Assembly (NCBI GenBank): GCA_030154225.1
Contig: JASKKI010000016.1
Coordinates: 1 to 39,607 of the forward strand
Direction of reading: 5' to 3'
Length of the DNA: 39,607 bases
From: Clostridia bacterium
GTDB lineage: Bacteria; Bacillota; Peptococcia; Peptococcales; BICA1-8
This document shows, one piece after another, positions 23,604 to 33,400 of the stretch. The notes under the pieces were generated by a model. The model saw only the letters and a list, made by a program, of their open reading frames with translations. It did no database searches and had not been told where the DNA came from. Each line of letters begins with the position of its first letter. Position 1 is the stretch's first letter. The position numbers and the translations under genes are program-made.

Positions 23604-24542
23604 TTATCTATATTCTTTAACTATTTCAATATCCCGAAAAAAATACTTCACTATCTCTTCAGGTTTTTTACCCTGTTCAGCTAAAGCCCTCGCCCCCCAT
23701 TGACTCATGCCAACACCATGTCCATATCCTTTACCCTGCATCACTAAGTTTCCATCTTTAATACTAATTCCTGTTAACATGGTTGATCGCATTTTGTCAT
23801 TACCCAAGGCAAGCCTTAAGCCAGGTGCACTAACTACTGTTTCACCTAATTTTATTTTGGTAGCTCGACCTGATGGACCCCTTTCCACAATTTCAGCACT
23901 GGTTATTGTTCCCGGATATTGACCTGTAGCTTGTTGGACTGCTTTTTGTACTACACCAATAGGAAAAGTAACTTGCCAATTTTTATTTTCGGGAGTTGTT
24001 ATATTTATTCCTGGGTCTTTAACGCTCTTTATATATGGAGTAGGTGTTTTAGTATAACCCAAACCTTCCTTAGCAGATGCGGAAGTTTTCCCTCCTCCAT
24101 CTGCAAAAAACCAAGCTTTAATATATTCACCTTTATATTTTGCTACTTCTCCTCTAGTCATCTGAACCGCTTCTTTCACACGGGAATTGACTTTATTAGG
24201 ATTATACGCTTGAAATTCTTCTATATTTGTTGAGGCATCCGTTCCCCGGGCTTTAACTCCACCTTCTTCTATTTTCTCTAAAGTAAAGGTCCGGGCTAAA
24301 ATTGCTTGAGCGGCCAGTGCTTCTAAAGGCCAGTCAGTTTCCATCTCGGCAGCTACAACACCTTCTAAATATTTTTCTAAGGCTATTTTTTTTATTTCTC
24401 CAGTTTCAGCAACATAAAGAGTAATTACCGGTTCTTTTTTGTTAGGTTCTACTTGGGGTTTTTTTTGCGGGGTTGTACAGGCTACACCGTAAAAAATCAA
24501 AAAAACAGTCATAAAAATGAAAATGAGACTTTTTTTGCCCAT
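23604..24542 (-). CDS. spoIID: SpoIID/LytB domain lipoprotein (lytic transglycosylase family)
   Basis: A 312-residue extracytoplasmic protein with an N-terminal membrane/signal segment and a possible lipidated cysteine at C22. The SpoIID domain opens with ALEKYLEGVVAAEMETDWPLEALAAQAILA (written here across residues 54-83); E66 is the likely equivalent of the catalytic glutamate. It closes with KGYGHGVGMSQWGARALAEQG. SpoIID degrades peptidoglycan during engulfment. Its usual cysteine-bearing GG(K)T loop reads WFFADGGGKTS here, without cysteine. Placement beside rqcP, yabP and yabQ is unusual for true spoIID, so the gene may be a SpoIID-like paralogue rather than the engulfment enzyme itself. 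Confidence 0.82.
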   Translation of the reverse strand: MGKKSLIFIFMTVFLIFYGVACTTPQKKPQVEPNKKEPVITLYVAETGEIKKIALEKYLEGVVAAEMETDWPLEALAAQAILARTFTLEKIEEGGVKARGTDASTNIEEFQAYNPNKVNSRVKEAVQMTRGEVAKYKGEYIKAWFFADGGGKTSASAKEGLGYTKTPTPYIKSVKDPGINITTPENKNWQVTFPIGVVQKAVQQATGQYPGTITSAEIVERGPSGRATKIKLGETVVSAPGLRLALGNDKMRSTMLTGISIKDGNLVMQGKGYGHGVGMSQWGARALAEQGKKPEEIVKYFFRDIEIVKEYR

Positions 24543-24664
24543 ATACTTGCCTCCTCGATTTTTTATTTTTTAGTATCAAACCTGAGGAGGAAAAATATAC
24601 AATAAGCTTTTTAACTATTTTAGAGGCCAGTGACGGCATCCGATGAAAGTTATCAAATCATAAA

Positions 24665-24904
24665 TCATAGTTCCCGATACAAATCCTTAGCTTTATCGGC
24701 TCTCACATTTTCTTCAACTTTTAGTATTTCATACCTTGATTGCCGTTCACCAAAACCTATTTCTATAATATCACCCGGTTTAACTATAGAACCTGCCTTA
24801 GCTATGTTCCCGTTGATTTTTACTCTTCCTCCATCACAAACCTCTTTAGCCAGTGTACGCCTTTTTATTATTCTGGAAACTTTAAGAAATTTATCTAAAC
24901 GCAT
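24665..24904 (-). CDS. rqcP: S4-domain ribosome quality-control protein RqcP (YabO)
   Basis: A 79-residue S4-fold RNA-binding protein (MRLDKFLKVSRIIKRRTLAK..., ...GGRVKINGNIAKAGSIVKPGD). RqcP binds stalled 50S subunits with RqcH to add alanine tails. Correct length and conserved position between hup and the yab sporulation genes. Confidence 0.93.
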   Translation of the reverse strand: MRLDKFLKVSRIIKRRTLAKEVCDGGRVKINGNIAKAGSIVKPGDIIEIGFGERQSRYEILKVEENVRADKAKDLYREL

Positions 24905-24960
24905 TTAATCCACCTCAATTATTTCAACAATTTTAAAGGAATATAAGTTCCGTTAATTAT

Positions 24961-24994
24961 AAAAAATCAGGTCCATAGTGAACCTGATTTTTTG
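24961..24994 (-). terminator. Terminator after hup
   Basis: ATCAGGT and ACCTGAT pair, flanked by A6 and T6, immediately downstream of the hup stop. Confidence 0.85.
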
Positions 24995-25002
24995 CTGTAT
25001 TA

Positions 25003-25278
25003 TTATTTTTCAACAGCGTCTTTTAAGCTTTTACCGGCCTTAAATGCAGGAACTTTTGCAGCTGGAATTTGAATTTCTTCACCGGTTTGTGGATTGCGTC
25101 CAGTACGAGCTTTACGATCTCTTACCTCGAAAGTACCGAATCCTACTAGTTGTACTTTTTCCCCTCTAGATAAAGCTTCTTCAATGGAAGCAAACAGGGC
25201 ATTAACAGCTTTTTCAGCATCTTTTTTAGTTAACTCGGATTTCTCAGCAACACTGCTAATAAGTTCAGTTTTATTCAT
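25003..25278 (-). CDS. hup: DNA-binding protein HU
   Basis: A 91-residue [22 protein letters not shown] begins the helical base; [21 protein letters not shown] is the DNA-inserting arm with the conserved proline. It bends and compacts DNA as a dimer. Length and sequence are textbook; it has its own terminator. Confidence 0.97.
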   Translation of the reverse strand: MNKTELISSVAEKSELTKKDAEKAVNALFASIEEALSRGEKVQLVGFGTFEVRDRKARTGRNPQTGEEIQIPAAKVPAFKAGKSLKDAVEK

Positions 25279-25383
25279 ATTTATTCCCTCCTACAAAATG
25301 TGTTTTCTCACGCTCACCATTATTCGTGGTATGATGGCTAAATTCCTGCAAAAAATACCAATTAGATAAAATTTTTTCCTATT

Positions 25384-26841
25384 TTACCGTATTTTTTTTG
25401 ATTGTTCCCACCATTTGTCAAGTTCTTCCAAAGAATAGTCTTTTATATTTTTACCATTTTCTTTAACTTTATCTTCTATAAACTTAAATCTGGTTCTAAA
25501 TTTTCTTATAGTAGCCAATAAAGCTTCCTCTGGATTTATTTTAAGAAATCTTGCAACATTTACAACTGCAAAAAGTACATCTCCCAGTTCATCATAAATT
25601 TTACCATTTTTTCCGACAGCATCTTCTAATTCATTGAGCTCTTCATAAACTTTCTCCCAGGCCCCTGAAATATGGGGCCAGTCAAAGCCGACTTTTGCTG
25701 CTTTTTCCTGGATTTTATAAGCATGCATTAGAGCAGGTAAATCTTTGGGAACAGAACCTAATAGGTCCTCAGACACCTCCTTACCTTTTTCCTGGGCTTT
25801 TATTGCTTCCCAGTTTTTTATAACATCCTGTGTTCCCGAAACTTTAACATCTGCAAAAACATGTGGGTGGCGTCTAACCATTTTTTCAGTTATTTCAATA
25901 ATAACGTCATTTATAGTAAATATGTCCTCTTGCGAAGCCAGTGCAGCATGAAATACTACCTGCAGTAATAAGTCTCCCAATTCTTCACAAAGTTTATACA
26001 TATTTCCTTCATCAATTGCTTCTAATACTTCATAAGTTTCTTCCAATAAATACCTTTTTAAGCTAATATGTGTCTGCTTCCGGTCCCATGGACAGCCATT
26101 AGGACTTAAAAGCTTGTTCATTACAACTACTAACGGATCTAAAGGATAATTACAAGAATGTAAAAAACCTGTCTCCAGAGGCGGAATATATACAGTTGTC
26201 AGATAGTCTATCCAATCAAGATGATCTAATTGATAAAGTGGTATTTCTTTAATTTTTTCTAATTCTTGAACTCCCGCTGCTCTAATAACTTTTATTTTAA
26301 ATTCATCAGGATAACTCTCCATTAGGGTAAGTTTAACTTCAGAAGCAATTAACTTATTATAAATCTGACAAATTAACACAGGTAATCTAGGATTTATCAA
26401 TGATAGATTTTTTACAGCATTTACTATTTGTAAACCATCCGTGGGATCCAGCTCTATTAAAGGATAGATAACATCTAAAAAGCTCAATGCAGGAGATACC
26501 TCAATTTCAATATTTTTTTCTTGACTTTTAATTTTTAATAATTCTACTGTATCTTCGGCAACCAGAGGACTTCCCGGCACTGCATAAACTATTTCTTCAT
26601 ATTTTTTTGCTTCACTTAATAAATGGTCACAGATCTGGTTATAAACATCTTCAAAATTGCTATGATGATAAAAATGATCTAAGGATTGAAAGCTTATATT
26701 CCACAATGGCAACTTTTCCACAATAGGATGCTTACATGTCCTTAAATAAACATGTTTACTTGTTTTTAATTTGTTAAGTGCTCCTAAGCTTATCCCTTCC
26801 ACGTGTCCCGGTCCCAAACCTACAATAACAATTTTAGCCAT
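25384..26841 (-). CDS. mazG: YabN/MazG nucleotide pyrophosphohydrolase with N-terminal methylase-like domain
   Basis: A 485-residue fusion. The N-terminus (about 1-215) is a tetrapyrrole-methylase-like fold (VGLGPGHVEGISLGAL, VYAVPGSPLVAEDTV). From C250 follow two MazG repeats with CPWDRKQTHISLKRYLLEE, EExxE at 267-271 and ExxxD at 286-290, then a second copy near EELNELEDAVGK...DELGDVLFAVV. It hydrolyses non-canonical and house-cleaning nucleoside triphosphates. It overlaps closely with the upstream flippase gene (one-base gap). Confidence 0.92.
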   Translation of the reverse strand: MAKIVIVGLGPGHVEGISLGALNKLKTSKHVYLRTCKHPIVEKLPLWNISFQSLDHFYHHSNFEDVYNQICDHLLSEAKKYEEIVYAVPGSPLVAEDTVELLKIKSQEKNIEIEVSPALSFLDVIYPLIELDPTDGLQIVNAVKNLSLINPRLPVLICQIYNKLIASEVKLTLMESYPDEFKIKVIRAAGVQELEKIKEIPLYQLDHLDWIDYLTTVYIPPLETGFLHSCNYPLDPLVVVMNKLLSPNGCPWDRKQTHISLKRYLLEETYEVLEAIDEGNMYKLCEELGDLLLQVVFHAALASQEDIFTINDVIIEITEKMVRRHPHVFADVKVSGTQDVIKNWEAIKAQEKGKEVSEDLLGSVPKDLPALMHAYKIQEKAAKVGFDWPHISGAWEKVYEELNELEDAVGKNGKIYDELGDVLFAVVNVARFLKINPEEALLATIRKFRTRFKFIEDKVKENGKNIKDYSLEELDKWWEQSKKIR

Positions 26842-26842
26842 C

Positions 26843-28450
26843 TCAATCCCTCGCTAATTTTAACTTATTAAGAATACTCGCTAATTTGTTCCCTATTCCG
26901 GGAACCCGTTTAATGTCCTGGGCTTTAATACCACCGATTAGAATTAAAACCAGAAAGTATACGCTTCCTCCGATAGCAATTGCTGTCAGGGTACTAATTT
27001 CTTCCTTAACTCCTATTGTTAAAAGCTTATTATAGCTAGCTAGTACAGAAAAACCCATAATTATTACAGATATAATGGGCTTTAGTAAATGGTCATTAAA
27101 TTTAAACCATTTAAAAGTAACCAGGTTGGTAACAATGTAAAGATTTCGTAAAGCAGCTACCATAAAACCTATAACTGTAGCCAATGCCGCACCTTTGATA
27201 CCCATACTAGGAATAGCTGTTAATACAAAGGTTAAGCCTCCTTTTATTAGAGCACCTATCAAAAGACTGATAACAGGAATAACGGGTTTTCCCAAGCCCT
27301 GTAATGTTCCCGTTGAAGTCTGATATATTCCTACCGCCAAAACAGCAGGTGCTAGCCAGGCCAAAGGTATTCCTGCTGCTGGTTCATCATAAAGTAATTG
27401 AGAAATTGGTTCAGCTAATACAAGAAGTCCTACGGTTGCTGGTAGAACAATTATTATAGCTAGTAACATAGCCGAACTAAACTGTCCCCTAATAGCGTTT
27501 TCCCTTCCCGAGGCCAAACTATCCGCTACCGCCGGTACTAAACTAGCTGCTAAAGCCGTAGTTATAATAAATGGTAAATTTATTATTGCACCGGCCATAC
27601 CGGATAATTGACCGTAAAGACCGGTTGCCTCTTGAGTTGTAAATCCTGCAGCCTGTAATCTTAAAGGAACCAAAAATGTGTCCATAGTCTGCATTAAAGG
27701 CAGTACCAATCCACCAATGGAAATAGGTATGGCTAAATAAATAATTTGTTTTATAATATCCCAACTGGTCTCCCTTGCAGATAAATTATCATTTCGTAAA
27801 TAAATATTATTTTTCTTCCTGTTATTCCAAATAAAAATTATCCATAAAAGAACTAGTCCGGCAAATCCTCCGCTAGCTGCTCCAAAAGTTGCTCCGGCTG
27901 CCGCATATTCAACACCCAGAGGTAGTAAATAAAAGGCAGCTAAAAAAACAGTTGTAACCCTAACCATTTGTTCAAAAACCTGGGATAAGGCTGTAGGTGT
28001 CATTGTCTGAAACCCCTGAAAATAACCCCTAAGTGTAGACATAGCAGATGTAAATAATATTGCAGGGGCTATAGCTTTCAAGCTTAGGGCAGCCCTTGGC
28101 TCTTTTAAAATATTAATAGCAATCACATCGGCACTATAATATAGGCCAAAGGAAGCCAAAGTTCCTGTAATTAAAAGCAAGGACATAGAAAGCCAAAATA
28201 CCCTTTTGATAGCATTTTCATCTTTTTGAAAATGGCGTTCTGCAACCAGTTTAGAAATGGCTAAAGGAATACCAGCTGTAGATACAGCTAAAATCATCGT
28301 ATAAAAAGGATATGCCATCTGGTATAGCCCAACCCCTTCATCTCCTACCAACCTGGCAAAGGGTATACGATAGATGGCTCCCAGTACTTTACTGATAATA
28401 CCTGCTATACTTAAAATTAAAGCTCCTCGAAAAAAAGATTTTTGTTCCAC
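26843..28450 (-). CDS. spoVB: SpoVB/MurJ-type polysaccharide flippase (YabM-like)
   Basis: A ~535-residue MOP-superfamily transporter with about fourteen transmembrane segments. The N-terminal GALILSIAGIISKVLGAIYR and the EQMVRVTTVFLAAFYLLP and LPAVADSLA regions are typical of the SpoVB/YabM group, which flips lipid-linked precursors. YabM occupies this position (between spoVT and mazG) in Bacillus. True SpoVB is also near, so the precise paralogue is uncertain. The start was moved to GTG 28450, spaced from AGGAG; the longer frame begins in front of that site. Confidence 0.9.
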   Translation of the reverse strand: MEQKSFFRGALILSIAGIISKVLGAIYRIPFARLVGDEGVGLYQMAYPFYTMILAVSTAGIPLAISKLVAERHFQKDENAIKRVFWLSMSLLLITGTLASFGLYYSADVIAINILKEPRAALSLKAIAPAILFTSAMSTLRGYFQGFQTMTPTALSQVFEQMVRVTTVFLAAFYLLPLGVEYAAAGATFGAASGGFAGLVLLWIIFIWNNRKKNNIYLRNDNLSARETSWDIIKQIIYLAIPISIGGLVLPLMQTMDTFLVPLRLQAAGFTTQEATGLYGQLSGMAGAIINLPFIITTALAASLVPAVADSLASGRENAIRGQFSSAMLLAIIIVLPATVGLLVLAEPISQLLYDEPAAGIPLAWLAPAVLAVGIYQTSTGTLQGLGKPVIPVISLLIGALIKGGLTFVLTAIPSMGIKGAALATVIGFMVAALRNLYIVTNLVTFKWFKFNDHLLKPIISVIIMGFSVLASYNKLLTIGVKEEISTLTAIAIGGSVYFLVLILIGGIKAQDIKRVPGIGNKLASILNKLKLARD

Positions 28451-28551
28451 TTGATTTCTCCTCACCTTTTATTTATCCCAAAAAAATTAATTATTTGATA
28501 AACTATATACTTAACATTATTATATTAGCTCACTATGTAATAAATGGCAAA

Positions 28552-28582
28552 TAAAAAGGTGGTGCCATTTCAACACCACCTG
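28552..28582 (-). terminator. Terminator after spoVT
   Basis: GGTGGTG and CACCACC pair and are followed on the minus strand by TTTTTATTT, directly at the spoVT stop. Confidence 0.85.
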
Positions 28583-28583
28583 A

Positions 28584-29147
28584 CTATTGTTCCATTTGTT
28601 TTGCCAAAAATGAAGCTGCTGTCTCTGCTAATTTTAATTCAAGATCAGACATCTTTACATTAGGTTCTTTTGTTCCTATAATAACTGCACCAATGGGATC
28701 ACCTTCAGCAATAATAGGAGCTATAACTTCGGCATTAAATTTTGATTCTATCCCTGTTTCTTCACCTTCAATACCTTTAAAATATGGATGGTTTTGTAAA
28801 TCATTAATGAGTACTGCTTTTCTTTCTTCCATTACTTTTTCAATTACAGAACCAATAGATCTATTTAAGTATTCTTTTTTGGGTCCCCCAGCTACAGCAA
28901 TAATTTGATCTCTATCAGCAATACATGCAATATGTCCCATTGCTTCATGTAATGAGTCCACATACTCTTTGGCAAATTCGCCTAATTCACCTATTGGGGA
29001 ATATTTTTTAAGTATTACTTCACCTTCTCGATCAACAAAGATTTCTAACGGATCGCCCTCACGAATACGTAGAGTTCTACGGATTTCTTTGGGTATTACT
29101 ACTCTTCCTAAGTCATCGATACGCCTTACAATTCCTGTTGCTTTCAT
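28584..29147 (-). CDS. spoVT: Stage V sporulation regulator SpoVT
   Basis: A 187-residue AbrB-type swapped-hairpin DNA-binding domain (MKATGIVRRIDDLGRVVIPK, then EIRRTLRIREGDPLEIF) with a C-terminal GAF domain. It tunes sigma-G-dependent forespore genes. The ORF can extend 26 codons upstream, but ATG 29147 follows a strong GGAGGGAAGG and gives the standard start. Confidence 0.95.
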   Translation of the reverse strand: MKATGIVRRIDDLGRVVIPKEIRRTLRIREGDPLEIFVDREGEVILKKYSPIGELGEFAKEYVDSLHEAMGHIACIADRDQIIAVAGGPKKEYLNRSIGSVIEKVMEERKAVLINDLQNHPYFKGIEGEETGIESKFNAEVIAPIIAEGDPIGAVIIGTKEPNVKMSDLELKLAETAASFLAKQMEQ

Positions 29148-29330
29148 GAATTTTTCCTTCCCTCCTTTTAGGTTGATGGGCAAGGTAAAACCTTTCAGTG
29201 ATAGTATATAGCCTAAGATAAACATTTATTCATTTTTTTCCCATGGTACATTATGAAAAGTTAACATTGCCCTGTAGTTGAAGTATTTGTTATTTTAGAA
29301 AAAATATACACTGGACTTTTTGGGGTAATA

Positions 29331-29365
29331 TAAAACCCCTGGTAGCTTGTACTTTCAGGGGTTTA
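29331..29365 (-). terminator. Terminator after prsA
   Basis: TAAACCCCTG and CAGGGGTTTA pair, followed on the minus strand by TTTTAT. Lies in the 146-base gap before spoVT. Confidence 0.7.
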
Positions 29366-29371
29366 AAGTTA

Positions 29372-30379
29372 TTACTTTGCATTATTTTCTTCTTTTTCTT
29401 CTTTTTTTACTTTTTCCTTTTCAGCTTCTATTTGTGCTTGTAATTTATTTTCAATTTTGGCCTTAGATTTTAAATCATCTAAAAACTTGGCAAAAGCTTC
29501 ACTTTTTTCTTCAAATATAAACCGTTCTTCCAATTCCGCTTTTACTTCATCAAAGGTGCGTTGTTTAGCTTCTAATCTATCTTCTACTCTAATTACATGC
29601 CAACCAAATGAAGTTTGCACAGGAGTTTTTGTTATTTCACCAACCTTAAGGGCAAAAGCCGCTTCTTCAAAAGGTTTAACCATCATTCCTCTTCCAAAAT
29701 AGCCTAAATCACCTTTCGTAGTTTTAGCTGCCGGTTCAATTGATTTTAAGGCAGCCAAATCTGCCATATCTTTATTTTCCTCTGTTATTTGTCTAATAAT
29801 CTCCTTTGCTTCTTCTTCGGTTTTCACCAGGATATGTCTGGCCTTAATCTGTTCTTCTTGATAAAACTCCTCTTTGTGCTCTTTATAGTATTGTTCTATA
29901 TTTGTATCTGTTGAGGTAATATCCTTAGTTACATCTTCATATAAAGCTTGAACAAGCAACTGATTTTCTATCACCTTTTTAATCTCTTCCTCATCCATTT
30001 TTAATTGTTCTTTAAAATAATTTCGAAATTCTTCTTCTGAATTAAACTGACCTTTGATTGAGGAAAGCTCAGAATCAATATCTTCCTTGTTTACTTTCAA
30101 TTCACGTACATTTCTAGCCTCGTTTTCTAATAATACTTCATCAATCATTCTATCTAAGATTTGAAGTTCAAACATTTGTTTATAAGCTGCAAATTGGGGA
30201 TCATCCAGATTAAAATTATTCATTGCCGCAGCTTGATTAACTCTTTTTTCAAATTCAGTTTTGGTAATTACCTGATCATTAATTTTGGCTACATATTCCG
30301 CATTTTCTTGTTTATTACAACCAACTGCTGTTAAAATAAACACTATCAATAACATTAAAACAATTATTTTTTTTGGCAT
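29372..30379 (-). CDS. prsA: PrsA-like foldase lipoprotein with parvulin domain
   Basis: A 335-residue protein with a lipobox (TAVGC, C21). The N-terminal SurA-type helical domain (about 25-160) and the parvulin domain (ARHILVKTEEEAKEII, LGYFGRGMMVKPFEEAAFAL, TSFGWHVIRVE) are complete, and a lysine/glutamate-rich tail follows. It catalyses prolyl isomerisation of secreted proteins at the outer membrane face. Upstream of it is mfd, as in several Clostridia. Confidence 0.92.
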   Translation of the reverse strand: MPKKIIVLMLLIVFILTAVGCNKQENAEYVAKINDQVITKTEFEKRVNQAAAMNNFNLDDPQFAAYKQMFELQILDRMIDEVLLENEARNVRELKVNKEDIDSELSSIKGQFNSEEEFRNYFKEQLKMDEEEIKKVIENQLLVQALYEDVTKDITSTDTNIEQYYKEHKEEFYQEEQIKARHILVKTEEEAKEIIRQITEENKDMADLAALKSIEPAAKTTKGDLGYFGRGMMVKPFEEAAFALKVGEITKTPVQTSFGWHVIRVEDRLEAKQRTFDEVKAELEERFIFEEKSEAFAKFLDDLKSKAKIENKLQAQIEAEKEKVKKEEKEENNAK

Positions 30380-30416
30380 GAGATCGCTCCCCTACTATTA
30401 ATAGATAACAGGCATA

Positions 30417-33400
30417 TTATAACAAACTTATCTTATTAGAAACAAGGGTTGATATTTCCATAAGTATTTTTTCCAGCAATACCAGACATTCATCAGTACT
30501 TAATCGAGAAACATTTATTTTTATGACTAGGTTGTTATCTGCTGAAAATGAAAGCTTACGGCGGAATTTTTGTGCTAATCCCAGTAACTCTTGTCCTGTT
30601 AAACCAGGATCACTAGCAAAACTTAGGTTAACCAAATTTTCTTTTTGCTTTACTGATTTAATCTTGCAGTTAGTTGCTAAAACTTTTAACCTAGCTAGAT
30701 ATAATAAGTTTCTGGTTTCAGTAGGTAAATCTCCAAAACGGTCTTCTAGTTCTTCCTCAATATCACTAACCCTTTTTAAGGTGTTTACCAAACGAATTTT
30801 TTGATAAAATTCTAATTTAACGGAAGTATCTGTAATATAATATTCCGGTATAAAAGAGCTAACCTGTAAATCGATTTCTACTTCAACGGTTTCTGCCGGT
30901 TTTTCTCCTTTTAATTCACGAACTGCTTCTTCTAATAGTCGGCAATACATATCAAAACCTACAGAAGCTACATGCCCGTGTTGTTCCGGTCCTAGTAAGT
31001 TACCGGCGCCCCTGATTTCCAGATCACGCATGGCAATCTTAAAACCTGAACCTAATTCGGTAAATTCCCTAATAGCGTGTAACCTTTTTTCGGCTAAAGG
31101 ACTTAAAATTTTATCTTTCTTATATGTCAAATAGGCATAGGCTACTCGATTTGTCCTGCCAACCCTTCCCCTTAACTGATAAAGCTGAGCCAGCCCCATT
31201 TTATCTGCTTCGTCAATAATTAATGTATTAACATTGGATATATCTAAACCTGTTTCAATGATTGTGGTACAGACTAGTACATCCAGTTCCTGTTCCATAA
31301 ACTGCATCATTACCCGTTCCAATAACTCTTCCTTCATTTTCCCGTGACCAATACCGACCCGGGCTTCAGGTACTAAAAGTCGAATATCTTCAGCCACTTT
31401 TTCTATATCTTCCACCCGGTTATGAACATAAAAAACCTGTCCACCCCTTCCCATTTCCCTCCTGATGGCATCCTTGATCAACTCCGGACTATGTTCAACA
31501 ACATAAGTCTGGATTGGATAACGATCTTCCGGTGGTGTTTCAATTACACTCATATCCCTTATACCTACCAGGGACATATGCAGGGTTCTGGGAATAGGAG
31601 TAGCAGATAGTGTTAGGACATCTACCTGTGTTTTTAATCTTTTTAATTTTTCTTTATGACTCACTCCAAAGCGCTGTTCTTCGTCTATTATTAATAAACC
31701 TAAATCTTTAAATATGACATCTTTTGATAACAACCTGTGCGTACCAATGATAATATCTACAGTTCCTTTTTTTACTCCTTCCAGTATTTTCTTCTGTTCA
31801 CCGGTGCTTTTAAATCTACTTACTACTTCTATTGTTACCGGGTAGTTAGTAAACCTTTCACGAAAAGTATTATAATGTTGTTGAGCTAGTACAGTAGTTG
31901 GAACCAAAATAGCAACTTGTTTACCGTCATTAACTGCTTTAAAAGCGGCCCTAATGGCCACCTCTGTTTTCCCATAACCTACATCACCACAGATTAGGCG
32001 GTCCATCGGAATACTTTTTTGCATATCATTTTTAACTTCTTCAATAGCACGTAACTGGTCTGGTGTTTCTTTATAAGGAAAAGCATCTTCGAATTCCCTT
32101 TGCCAGTGATCGTCAGGGCTAAAAGCATTTCCGGGGATACCCTGTCTTTTGGCATATAATTCCAATAAACCTTCTGCCAATTTTTTAACGGAATTAGTAA
32201 CCTTAAGTTTAGTTTTCTGCCATTCAGTGCCACCAAGCTTATGGATCTTAGGAGCACTACCTTCCCCGGCAATATATTTTTGTAATAACTCTACCTGGTC
32301 GGTAGGTACATATAAACGGTCTTCTCCCGCATATTTAATTATTAAATAATCCCTTTCTATATTGCCTACCTTTAACCTTTCCACTCCTAAATACCGCCCA
32401 ATTCCATGACTAGAATGGACAACATAATCACCAATCTTTAAATCATCCAGTCTTGTTATATGCTGGCCGTTCTGTTGAAACATTTTTTTAGGTGGTCTCT
32501 TTTTAGGCTGTTGAAAAATTTCATTTTCAGAAACAATAACCAACTGTGCTTTAATAAATTCTACACCAGAACTTAGATTACCCTGAGCAATAAAAACCTG
32601 GCCAGGCGCCGGTTCATAATTTTCCCCCACCCAGGGAGCTTCTACACCACAATCATTCAATGCCTGTTGTAGCCTTTGAGCCTTGGTTTCTGAAGTAAGT
32701 AAAACAATTATTGCATATTTTTTTCTTTTCCATTCCTTTATTTCATCAGCCAAAAGTCTAATTTTCGCAAAAAAAGGTGGTAAAGATTTGGTTTCTACAC
32801 CGATAACGTTCTCAACAGTTCCAGGTAAACCTTTCTTGGGTAATAAAGATAAATAAATCCTTTTTCTTTTCTCCAGTGAATTTAAAATAGAGGTGAATTC
32901 AAAAAAAAAGTCACTTTGGCCCGGTAATACCGAACCACTGGTTAATAATTCGGTAAAACTGGTGTTTCGCTCCCTTTCCCTATACTCTAGAGCTTCTTTT
33001 AGCCTAATAGGTTCATCCAAACAAAAAATACTTCCCTCAGGAAAATAATCAATTAGTATTCCTTGTTGCGAATAAAAAAACGGTTGAAATTGCTCTAATC
33101 CCGGGAAATATAATTTATTATTAACCTTTTCAATAACTTCATTTACTTTAATGCTTAATTTATCAACTGCATTACGGTTTTTCTTTTTTTCCAGCCGCTG
33201 CTTTTGTAATTCATATTCTTTTTTAATCATTGATAAACCATTTTGAGTGTTTTCCGCTAATAAAAAGAACTCTCGGGCCGGAACTAGTTTTATATGATTT
33301 GTTTTATCTAAAGACCGCTGTGTTTCCAAATTAAAGAACCGAATGGAATCTACTTCATCATCAAAAAATTCAATTCTAATGGGTTTATCATATATAACAG

